9,677 nucleotides of DNA from JAUUZT01 sp964654015 (GTDB taxonomy: Bacteria > Chloroflexota > Dehalococcoidia > GIF9 > AB-539-J10): assembly GCA_964654015.1 (NCBI GenBank), contig CAZZHQ010000097.1, positions 1 to 9,677 on the forward strand. The letters are read 5' to 3'. The translations under genes were made by a program, and so were the position numbers. Each line of letters starts with the position of its first letter. Position 1 is the stretch's first letter. Shown here piece after piece: positions 5,091 to 9,677 of this stretch. Under the pieces are notes generated by a model. It saw only the letters and a program-made list of their open reading frames with translations. It was not told the origin of the DNA and made no database searches.

Positions 5091-5858
5091 TCAGCTCCTC
5101 ACTCTCCCATGCTTTCGTTTCCTCCCCTTCGGCATACCGGTCTTATGGGTATTCCTAGCTATTGCGACTTGTTTCTTACTTATTGCCCTCTGCTGCTTTT
5201 GCCCTAGCTTCCTAAAGTCTCTTTTTAGGCCGCAGTATTTGCAGACCCCAATATTGTTGGAATCTATCACCCAATAGTGTATGCACTTGCTCTTTTCTGC
5301 CACTATTGTTGTGGCAACCTGCTGCACAATAGTAAAATCGTTGGAATGGTTAATATATTCTTTGACAACTTGAGCAGGCCCAACTTGGTCGCAGTCGTGA
5401 AAAGCAACTCTAGCACCCGGTAATAGGTATGGCTCCCAAGAAAGAAAGTCACGCTTTACATCCTCATACTCGTGCGTGGCATCTATCCATAACAAACCAA
5501 TTCCCTCCCGCCAACGTTTGAGAGCCTCGGCCGAGGTTTTAACTAAGGGAACCACAATGTCTTGAACCCCCGCTTTAGTTAAGTTGTTGATAAATACTGG
5601 GTAGGTATTCGTTTCACCTTCACTTATATGAGCTTTACTTCCACTATGTGAGTCAATGCTATGCACCTTATTCCTCTGCCCAGCCTCTGTGCCTTTAGCC
5701 AGCCACACTGTGGACTTTCCGTTCCAACTGCCAATCTCTACAATAGCCTGCCCACTAGGTACCTTCTTTGCCAGCTCATACAGCAACTCACCCTCACTAT
5801 CTGATAGCCAGCCATCGATTCCATTTGTAAGTTGTATCACCTTATCAACATCATTCAT
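5091..5858 (-). CDS. class I SAM-dependent methyltransferase with zinc-knuckle and basic tail
   Basis: Residues about 20-185 match a Rossmann methyltransferase of the Methyltransf_24 type. SAM-binding motif I is VEIGSWNGKST (40-50), the acidic residue after strand 2 is in VHSIDSHSG (Asp69), and LLWIDATHEYEDVKRDF (122-138) precedes PYLLPGARVAFHDC (143-156). This subgroup is often found with glycosyltransferases, and a GT4 enzyme lies downstream, so a sugar or cell-surface substrate is a reasonable inference. After the enzyme domain comes a separate module, C192-x-H194-YWVID...GVC206-x2-C209-G...F, which looks like a zinc knuckle. It is followed by about 40 strongly basic residues ending in KGRKRKHGRVRS. 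AAAGGT lies 8 bases before the ATG at 5856-5858. The stop is TGA. Substrate not predictable. Confidence 0.87.
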   Translation of the reverse strand: MNDVDKVIQLTNGIDGWLSDSEGELLYELAKKVPSGQAIVEIGSWNGKSTVWLAKGTEAGQRNKVHSIDSHSGSKAHISEGETNTYPVFINNLTKAGVQDIVVPLVKTSAEALKRWREGIGLLWIDATHEYEDVKRDFLSWEPYLLPGARVAFHDCDQVGPAQVVKEYINHSNDFTIVQQVATTIVAEKSKCIHYWVIDSNNIGVCKYCGLKRDFRKLGQKQQRAISKKQVAIARNTHKTGMPKGRKRKHGRVRS

Positions 5859-5950
5859 TATTGCTACCTTTCAAAAACCTGCCTCAAATCACCGACTAGA
5901 GATTATTCGCTACTTTTCATAGTAGTTACGGTCTCACCCAGCAAGCTATT

Positions 5951-6058
5951 TCACCTTTCGGCTAGGACGTGCGTTCCTTGGCCACTCACATAGCCCCTTA
6001 CGAACTCTTTTGCCTTCCGCTTATCACTGGCAATGTTTATATGAGCCAATACCCTCAT
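5951..6058 (-). CDS. very small hypothetical protein, 35 aa
   Basis: ATG at 6056-6058 follows AGGGGGT with a 7-base spacer, among the better ribosome binding sites in the window. That site overlaps the stop region of the 37-aa zinc-ribbon gene (GGGGGTTAA), which suggests coupled translation. The product begins MRVLAHINIASDKRKAKEFV: a short hydrophobic strand-like start, then a basic helix, then a Gly-rich segment (RGYVSGQGTH). I do not recognise it. Support comes from the start signal and position rather than homology. Between its stop and the methyltransferase start (5859-5950) I see no further convincing gene. Confidence 0.45.
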   Translation of the reverse strand: MRVLAHINIASDKRKAKEFVRGYVSGQGTHVLAER

Positions 6059-6062
6059 TTAT

Positions 6063-6176
6063 TTAACCCCCTAATGATATTTTCCACTTGTAGCCGCACT
6101 GGCGGCATTCACAATATAAAGTATTAGAGATTGTGAAGGTTGATACATCACTACTATTACACTTGGGGCACTTCAT
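6063..6176 (-). CDS. small zinc-ribbon protein, 37 aa
   Basis: The whole protein is one zinc ribbon: MKCPKC (CxxC at 3-6), a strand-turn-strand of 18 residues, then CECRQCGYKWK (CxxC at 24-27, with an additional Cys22). This is the layout of TFIIS-like and ribosomal-type ribbons and of small transcription- or translation-associated proteins. ATG at 6174-6176 immediately follows the TAA of the cold-shock fragment (TAAATG) and has AAGGAAGG upstream with a 7-base spacer. The tight stop/start junction and the metal ligands make it very likely a real gene despite its size. Partner and function are unknown. It is one of several Cys-pair zinc modules in the series (also at 2334-2534 and in the methyltransferase tail). 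Confidence 0.7.
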   Translation of the reverse strand: MKCPKCNSSDVSTFTISNTLYCECRQCGYKWKISLGG

Positions 6177-6326
6177 TTACTTACCTTCCTTTACGGCCCC
6201 CTGTCTTGTGCCATCAGGGTGCCGCTTATATTCAGCGAGCCTTACATTGGCTGCCGCTGGCCCTTTGGGTGTACGCATAACCTCAAACTCGACCTGCTGG
6301 CCTTCTGTGAGCGCCTCATAGGCCAC
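6177..6326 (-). pseudogene. truncated cold-shock domain protein (C-terminal part only)
   Basis: The frame encodes YEALTEGQQVEFEVMRTP followed by KGPAAANVRLAEYKRHPDGT, which matches the last strands of bacterial cold-shock proteins (consensus LxEGQxVEFEV...KGPxAxNV). The first half with the RNA-binding KGFGFI and VHxS motifs is missing. In frame, only 12 codons precede the first possible start (GTG at 6324-6326) before a TAG at 6363-6365, and those codons (GDGHDLVGV) still faintly resemble the middle of a cold-shock domain. The GTG has AGGA touching it, a poor ribosome binding site. The DegV stop lies just upstream, so the 5' half was evidently lost. The 49-aa stump could not form a complete OB fold. 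The basic tail (KEGK) leads directly into the 37-aa zinc-ribbon ATG. Most likely a remnant, perhaps still translated. Confidence 0.6.
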
Positions 6327-6367
6327 TCCTACGAGGTCATGTCCATCGCCTACCCCCGCCTCCTATG

Positions 6368-7204
6368 CTATGTCCTTTCTCTAAAGCCTATAGCCAAAGC
6401 TCCTGGCCCCATGTGTACTCCCAGTGTAGTCCCTAGCCTGACTAACCTAGTCTGTTCTTTGAGTAATATAGAACCTAGACGTTCAACAAGGAGCTGCGCT
6501 TCATTAAGTGTGGTACTATAAGCAACAGCCAAATCCTGAATATTTACCGCATTTTTCACAAAGTCGAATAGCTTGTCCAGTCCTCTAGCACGTGTGCGAG
6601 CTTGGCCAGCAGGTATAACCTCCTCGTCTTTAAGGGTTAGTAGCGGTTTCACGTTTAATATTGAGCCTAATAGTGCTTTTGCCTTACCAATGCGGCCACC
6701 CAGAGCTAAGTACTTTAGGGTATCAACCAAACCCATCAAATGTATTTGGGGAATAGACTGTGCTACCTCTTCCAATACCTGCTGTAAGCTTCCCCCAGCA
6801 TTAGCTACTGCCGCAGCGGCTATACTTATCAATCCTAGGCCTACCGTTGCTACTTTCGAGTTAACCACCTCAATAGGGCACCGCTTCTCTACTATTCTCT
6901 TGGCCTGTAATGCTGAGTTACAGGTGCCGCTTAGCCTACTGGATATATGAATGGAAACGATTCCATCAGCCTCCTGTGAAAGCCTTTCGTAGACATTAGC
7001 AAAATCTGCTGGACCAGGCTGAATGGTTACCGGGTGGATAGGACCACGTTGCAACTTCTCGTAGAACTCCTCATCACTAATGTCCACCCGTTCCCGGTAG
7101 ACCTCTTCCCCAAAGCGGACATATAAGGGCACTACTTCAACCCCCACCTCTGAAGCTAACTGGGGAGGAAGGTCAGCACTGCTATCGGTAACTATCTTTA
7201 TCAT
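6368..7204 (-). CDS. DegV family fatty-acid-binding protein (FakB-like)
   Basis: DegV proteins bind a single fatty acid. The FakB members present it to the kinase FakA for phosphorylation and entry into phospholipid synthesis. The 278-aa length is standard. Family motifs are present: TDSSADLP (6-13), QPGPADF (62-68, with VTIQPGP where many members have TSQPS), SSRLSGTCNSA (88-98, head-group-binding serines), LVDTLKYLALGGRIGKAKALLG (159-180) and LNVKPLL (183-189). The C-terminus LGVHMGPGALAIGF corresponds to the usual HxGPGxxGxxF. No FakA (DAK2-domain kinase) is visible here. Its ATG lies 6 bases after the stop of the radical SAM gene and has no strong ribosome binding site, so the two are probably translated together. 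A role in supplying lipid to this operon is speculation. Confidence 0.92.
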   Translation of the reverse strand: MIKIVTDSSADLPPQLASEVGVEVVPLYVRFGEEVYRERVDISDEEFYEKLQRGPIHPVTIQPGPADFANVYERLSQEADGIVSIHISSRLSGTCNSALQAKRIVEKRCPIEVVNSKVATVGLGLISIAAAAVANAGGSLQQVLEEVAQSIPQIHLMGLVDTLKYLALGGRIGKAKALLGSILNVKPLLTLKDEEVIPAGQARTRARGLDKLFDFVKNAVNIQDLAVAYSTTLNEAQLLVERLGSILLKEQTRLVRLGTTLGVHMGPGALAIGFRERT

Positions 7205-7210
7205 AATTTT

Positions 7211-8269
7211 TTACCCATCTTTAGCTACAAGCCAACAACCCGGGTCAGCAGCCATCATATCGCCAGTTTCCTCGTAGGCTCTGCCACGGCATCCAGAACA
7301 AGTAGCTCTGTAGGAACAATCTCCACATTCACCCTTGAGCAATTCTCTCTGGCGTAGCTGAGCTAATATAGGTGAATTCTCCCAAATAGATATTATGCTC
7401 TGCTCCCTGATATTGCCTAAGTTAATCTGCAGTAACATGCATGGATTCACTTCACCATTGGATTTGACCATGACATAACCCATGGGCATACCTCCGGCAC
7501 ATCCCCTGCCGTAGTAAGGGACCCTCTGCAGCATCTCTACCGGGAAGTGCTTAGGTTTAACGTGTTTTTCTTGCAGAAGAAGAGGATACATGGGGCAGGC
7601 AGGGACCCTTATCACAATGGGGCAGTCTACTTGTGCCATGGCAAGCCACTCCATTGCCTGTTTCCTCTCATTAGGGCTAAGGACTTGGTCTTTACACTCT
7701 TGCTTTGCCCTTCCTGCTGCCACCAGGTCGAAGAACTCAGCAGCACTGGCCCCATAGCACACTGCTATATGCAGCATTTTCTCCAGTTGCGACAGGGTTT
7801 CCTTCCTGATGACCATGTTGAACTGAAAAGGTAGGCCAACGCCACTGCATGTCTCTACGCCCTTAAGTGCCTGCTGCCAAGCACCACTTATGCCCCTGAA
7901 GGAATCATGGGTCTGGGCATCAGCCCCATCAACCGATATGGCGACTGACTTGACTCCGGCGTCCAGCATCTTCCTTGCCATCGCCTCATCGATGAGAGTG
8001 CCGTTGCTACCGATGGTAGTCCTTATCCCTTTTGAGGTGGCGTATTTCACGACATCTAAGAGGTCCTCGCGGCATAAAGGTTCTCCCCCATCGATAACCA
8101 AGAGACCTATCCCCCACTCCGACAAATCATCCATCAGCTGAAATGCCTCCTCGGTCGACAGCTCATCAGGAGCTGCCTGGTCAACCGACTCACTGTAGCA
8201 ATGCTTGCACTTCAAATTGCACTTTGTCGTGATGCTATAGGAAACCATAAACGGTGGCCGTATGCTCAT
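7211..8269 (-). CDS. radical SAM/SPASM enzyme, AhbC/AhbD/NirJ-like
   Basis: Numbering is from the ATG at 8267-8269 (352 aa). An upstream in-frame TTG at 8275 is less likely, since AGAGG lies 7 bases before the ATG. The radical SAM cluster is C17-x3-C21-x2-C24 (TKCNLKCKHCY), with GGEPL at 61-65 and a TIGSNGTLI strand. The C-terminal SPASM domain carries cysteines at about 257, 277, 315, 318, 324, 327 and 345 (PC277, GECGDCSYRATCSGCRGRAY, PGCW), enough for two auxiliary Fe-S clusters. The N-terminus (RPPFMVSYSITTKCNLKCKHCYSE) and GRAYEETGD...DPGCW strongly recall the alternative-haem/haem d1 group (AhbC, AhbD, NirJ) and its uncharacterised relatives, and less the classic peptide maturases. No haem gene lies nearby. 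It follows a small 58-aa gene, so peptide modification remains an alternative. Confidence 0.88.
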   Translation of the reverse strand: MSIRPPFMVSYSITTKCNLKCKHCYSESVDQAAPDELSTEEAFQLMDDLSEWGIGLLVIDGGEPLCREDLLDVVKYATSKGIRTTIGSNGTLIDEAMARKMLDAGVKSVAISVDGADAQTHDSFRGISGAWQQALKGVETCSGVGLPFQFNMVIRKETLSQLEKMLHIAVCYGASAAEFFDLVAAGRAKQECKDQVLSPNERKQAMEWLAMAQVDCPIVIRVPACPMYPLLLQEKHVKPKHFPVEMLQRVPYYGRGCAGGMPMGYVMVKSNGEVNPCMLLQINLGNIREQSIISIWENSPILAQLRQRELLKGECGDCSYRATCSGCRGRAYEETGDMMAADPGCWLVAKDG

Positions 8270-8313
8270 AGACAAACCTCTTTTCTAATGGGTGGAGGCC
8301 CAGTCACCCTCTT

Positions 8314-8490
8314 TTAGTTTCTCGCCTTTAGACCTCTATCCTGCTCCCGTTTTTCAATGAGGAAGTCAACAAACCGCCGCACTAGCTTGAGTTGTGCCTC
8401 ATTAAACCCGGTAATCATGGACTTCACTTGAGCCAATGCCTCAATATCCTCCGGCCGCAGCCCCTCTGTTTCTTTGTCTTCTCCAGCCAT
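8314..8490 (-). CDS. small helical protein upstream of the radical SAM gene, 58 aa
   Basis: ATG at 8488-8490 has AAGGGGGT with a 6-base spacer. The protein is acidic at the start (MAGEDKETEGLRPEDIEALA) and then has a long amphipathic helix (FNEAQLKLVRRFVDFLIEKREQ) followed by a basic end. The helix matches the C-terminal helix of the 74-aa protein at 4118-4342 (NKEQLRLVLRFAEWLVKEQ), so the two share a module but differ in their N-terminal parts. There are no cysteines and no membrane segment. It is the first gene of the minus-strand series and its start lies about 85 bases from the predicted promoter start site. It sits 44 bases upstream of the radical SAM gene, so it could be a partner, adaptor or peptide substrate of that enzyme. 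That is inference only. Confidence 0.65.
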   Translation of the reverse strand: MAGEDKETEGLRPEDIEALAQVKSMITGFNEAQLKLVRRFVDFLIEKREQDRGLKARN

Positions 8491-8537
8491 CGCTACACCC
8501 CCTTCTTTTTGGTTGGAATAACAGCGAAGACAGGCTA

Positions 8538-8567
8538 TAGACTTAGCTTACGCTTTTGTCTTATAAT
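8538..8567 (+). promoter_or_regulatory. predicted sigma70-type promoter for the winged-helix regulator
   Basis: TAGACT (8538-8543), 18-base spacer, perfect TATAAT (8562-8567). Predicted start near 8574, about 55 bases before the regulator ATG. The two -10 elements also form a 6-bp inverted repeat (TATAAT at 8562-8567, ATTATA at 8582-8587) with a 14-base centre, a possible operator. Confidence 0.55.
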
Positions 8568-8581
8568 GTATCTAGAAAACA

Positions 8582-8610
8582 ATTATACGAAATCTGCGTC
8601 ATAAAATCAA
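8582..8610 (-). promoter_or_regulatory. predicted sigma70-type promoter for the minus-strand series
   Basis: On the minus strand: -35 TTGATT (8605-8610), 17-base spacer, perfect -10 TATAAT (8582-8587). Predicted start near 8575, giving a leader of about 85 bases before the 58-aa gene. It faces the plus-strand promoter at 8538-8567. Confidence 0.6.
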
Positions 8611-8629
8611 TAGCCTGAAAGGGGGGACT

Positions 8630-8902
8630 ATGCCAGGATGGGCTTTACTTAGCAATCACGGGCTTACCTTGCTTTGCTTGGCTGATAGACCTGAAGTGAC
8701 TACTCGGGAGATAGCAACTTATCTGGGCATGACTGAGAGGTCTGTGCAAAGGATAATAGCTGACTTACATTTAGCAAACTATATTAGCAAGGAAAAGGTA
8801 GGAAGGCGGAATCGATATGAAGTGAATCATAAAATGCCAATAGCTCATCCTCTCAAGCAGGACAGGACCGTAAGCCACCTGTTGGCTGAGCTTGCCAGTT
8901 GA
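8630..8902 (+). CDS. winged helix-turn-helix transcriptional regulator, 90 aa
   Basis: A compact DNA-binding protein. Residues 6-20 are a first helix (LLSNHGLTLLCLADR). TTREIATYLGMTERSVQRIIADLHLANYI (24-52) is a helix-turn-helix with recognition helix around 35-47. SKEKVGRRNRYEVN (53-66) is the beta wing. The last 25 residues are probably a short dimerisation or tail helix (VSHLLAELAS). There is no sensor domain, so it could act as a simple repressor or respond through the tail. AAAGGGGGG lies 3-4 bases before the ATG. It diverges from the minus-strand series and shares the promoter region 8538-8610, so regulation of both itself and the 58-aa/radical SAM genes is the natural inference. It resembles MarR-/ArsR-like and archaeal-type winged-helix proteins; the exact family is unsure. 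Confidence 0.85.
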   Translation: MPGWALLSNHGLTLLCLADRPEVTTREIATYLGMTERSVQRIIADLHLANYISKEKVGRRNRYEVNHKMPIAHPLKQDRTVSHLLAELAS

Positions 8903-8927
8903 GAGTTTCTTTCCTAAAGGCTTCCCT

Positions 8928-9044
8928 ATGGCTAGATTGGTCGCATATTGCCATCAAACACCACCTCTCAGGGATTATTATAGCATGGTAACCCGGGGTG
9001 CTGTTAGACACAGTGGTAACCTTTCGTCATGTGTAATTAGGTAA
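8928..9044 (+). CDS. possible very small protein, 38 aa (uncertain)
   Basis: An open frame starts at ATG 8928-8930 with AAAGG 7 bases upstream and ends at TAA 9042-9044, inside the left arm of the inverted repeat at 9039-9065. The product (MARLVAYCHQTPPLRDYYSM at its start) has no recognised motif. It lies just after the regulator gene. The length is within chance expectation, so I rate it low. Confidence 0.25.
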   Translation: MARLVAYCHQTPPLRDYYSMVTRGAVRHSGNLSSCVIR

Positions 9045-9064
9045 CAAAACAAGCTAATGTTACC
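8987..9064. repeat. repeated GGTAAC motifs upstream of the acetyltransferase
   Basis: GGTAAC occurs at 8987-8992, 9015-9020 and 9040-9045, and in reverse (GTTACC) at 9059-9064. Spacings are 28, 25 and 19 bases. Such clustering of a hexamer in 80 bases suggests repeated protein-binding half-sites, though chance is not excluded. The stretch 8903-9146 otherwise holds only the doubtful 38-aa frame and the promoter of the GNAT gene. Confidence 0.45.
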
Positions 9065-9065
9065 T
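9039..9065. promoter_or_regulatory. 8-bp inverted repeat, operator-like
   Basis: AGGTAACA (9039-9046) and TGTTACCT (9058-9065) are perfect inverted arms around an 11-base centre. The element ends 15 bases before the -35 of the GNAT promoter, a typical place for an activator or repressor. There is no T-run after it, so a terminator is unlikely. Confidence 0.5.
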
Positions 9066-9079
9066 TCACGCATCCCCGT

Positions 9080-9109
9080 TTGACTTCCTTCGGGCTGTGA
9101 TATGATAAT
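9080..9109 (+). promoter_or_regulatory. predicted promoter of the GNAT gene
   Basis: TTGACT (9080-9085), 18-base spacer, GATAAT (9104-9109). A start near 9116 would leave the first in-frame ATG (9102-9104) outside the transcript, which supports the later ATG at 9147 as the real start. Confidence 0.6.
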
Positions 9110-9146
9110 CCTAATAATATTCGGCCCCGATATCGTTTTTAGTAAG

Positions 9147-9623
9147 ATGATCAGAGAACTTACTTCCGGAAACTCAGATACTATATTTGATATCATAAAT
9201 AAAGCCGCTGGAGCCTACAAGAGTGCCATACCAGCCGACTGCTACCATGAGCCATACATGACCAAAGAGGAACTCTTTCATGAGATGGGGAGCATGACCT
9301 TCTTTGGCTGGGAGGAGGAAGGGAAGCTGGTGGGGGTGATGGCTTTCCAGCCAGTTAAAGATGTGACCCTTATCAGGCACGCTTATGTCTTACCCAACTA
9401 CCAGAGAAGGGGCGTTGGCTCCGAGCTCCTAGACCACTTAAAGCTGATGACGAAGACAAAGGAACTGCTTGTGGGTACCTGGGCAGATGCTACCTGGGCA
9501 ATCGACTTCTATCAAATGCATGGGTTTATGCTCATGCCTAACAAAGACGAGCTTTTGAACATGTACTGGAGTATTCCACAGCGCCAAATCGAAACATCAG
9601 TGGTTCTAGGCATCACGATGTAA
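9147..9623 (+). CDS. GNAT-family N-acetyltransferase, 158 aa
   Basis: GNAT enzymes transfer an acetyl group from acetyl-CoA to an amine. The fold is visible as MIRELTSGNSDTIFDIINKA (strand 1, helix 1), FFGWEEEGKLVGVMAFQPV (strands 2-3), LIRHAYVLPNYQRRGVGSELL (strand 4 and the pyrophosphate-binding motif Q86-R-R-G-V-G91), and ATWAIDFYQMHGF (116-127 region, with the Tyr and Gly-Phe typical of motif B). I choose ATG 9147 over ATG 9102 because the latter falls within the predicted -10 box and adds a hydrophobic stretch before the usual N-terminal strand. The ribosome binding site before 9147 is weak. The C-terminus ends at TAA 9621-9623, and I see no clear terminator after it. Acceptor substrate unknown. 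It is transcribed separately, on the opposite strand to most genes here. Confidence 0.88.
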   Translation: MIRELTSGNSDTIFDIINKAAGAYKSAIPADCYHEPYMTKEELFHEMGSMTFFGWEEEGKLVGVMAFQPVKDVTLIRHAYVLPNYQRRGVGSELLDHLKLMTKTKELLVGTWADATWAIDFYQMHGFMLMPNKDELLNMYWSIPQRQIETSVVLGITM

Positions 9624-9677
9624 CATTCTGAGACTGTCGAAAAAAGCCTGTTCAAACAATGATTTTCCATTCCGGTG

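Noticed and set aside
5910..5950. 13-codon TTG frame and a small CTACT/AGTAG hairpin before the methyltransferase
   Set aside because: The frame is too short and the 5-bp stem lacks a T-run, so neither a gene nor a terminator is supported.
8978..9196. 72-aa minus-strand frame
   Set aside because: It covers the GNAT promoter and 5' end in antisense, with no ribosome binding site or recognisable features.
9624..9677. terminator after the GNAT gene
   Set aside because: There is an A-run but no GC-rich hairpin with a following T-run on either strand.
1..9677. CRISPR array, insertion sequence, tRNA or rRNA
   Set aside because: No regularly spaced repeats, transposase frames, terminal inverted repeats, or cloverleaf-like or rRNA-like stretches were seen on reading.

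Overview
The window looks like an accessory stretch of a bacterial genome of intermediate GC content. Its style (an archaeal-like stand-alone RibB, an AhbC/AhbD/NirJ-like radical SAM protein, and a methyltransferase ending in a His/Cys zinc motif) suggests a Chloroflexota/Dehalococcoidia-like lineage. That placement rests on gene style only and is an inference. TGA, TAG and TAA all end genes here, so the standard code applies.

Layout. Nearly everything from position 1 to 8490 lies on the minus strand in one tightly packed series with short gaps or overlaps, read from high to low coordinates. The series is: a 58-aa helical protein, a radical SAM/SPASM enzyme, a DegV fatty-acid-binding protein, a truncated cold-shock fragment, a 37-aa zinc ribbon, a 35-aa protein, a SAM-dependent methyltransferase with a zinc tail, RibB (riboflavin pathway), a decayed duplicate of a small-protein tail, a 74-aa Cys-rich protein, a HAD phosphatase, a GT4 glycosyltransferase, a 66-aa zinc ribbon, a 73-aa protein, a DnaJ-type co-chaperone, a 73-aa Lys-tailed protein, an A-type (IscA/HesB-fold) protein lacking the cluster cysteines, an interrupted small gene, a 55-aa membrane protein and a 46-aa proline-rich anchored protein. 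A ribosome binding site at the left edge announces one more minus-strand gene. Two plus-strand genes lie at the right: a winged-helix regulator (8630) and a GNAT acetyltransferase (9147).

Regulation visible in sequence. Between the regulator and the minus-strand series, two sigma70-like promoters face each other across 8538-8610, so their start sites nearly coincide. This arrangement suits mutually exclusive transcription controlled by the regulator. The GNAT gene has its own TTGACT/GATAAT promoter, preceded by an 8-bp inverted repeat and repeated GGTAAC motifs. No convincing intrinsic terminator was found.

Most notable features: (1) many intact genes of 35-74 aa, several with good ribosome binding sites and stop/start coupling; (2) three small genes in the left 2.3 kb each broken by one lesion (in-frame TGA, in-frame TAG, +1 shift in an A-run) with coding-like sequence continuing beyond; (3) a shared C-terminal helical module in the 58-aa and 74-aa proteins, plus a DNA-level partial duplicate of it. 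I found no clearly recognisable new system. The closest candidate is the unit of regulator, small peptide and radical SAM/SPASM enzyme at 7211-8902.
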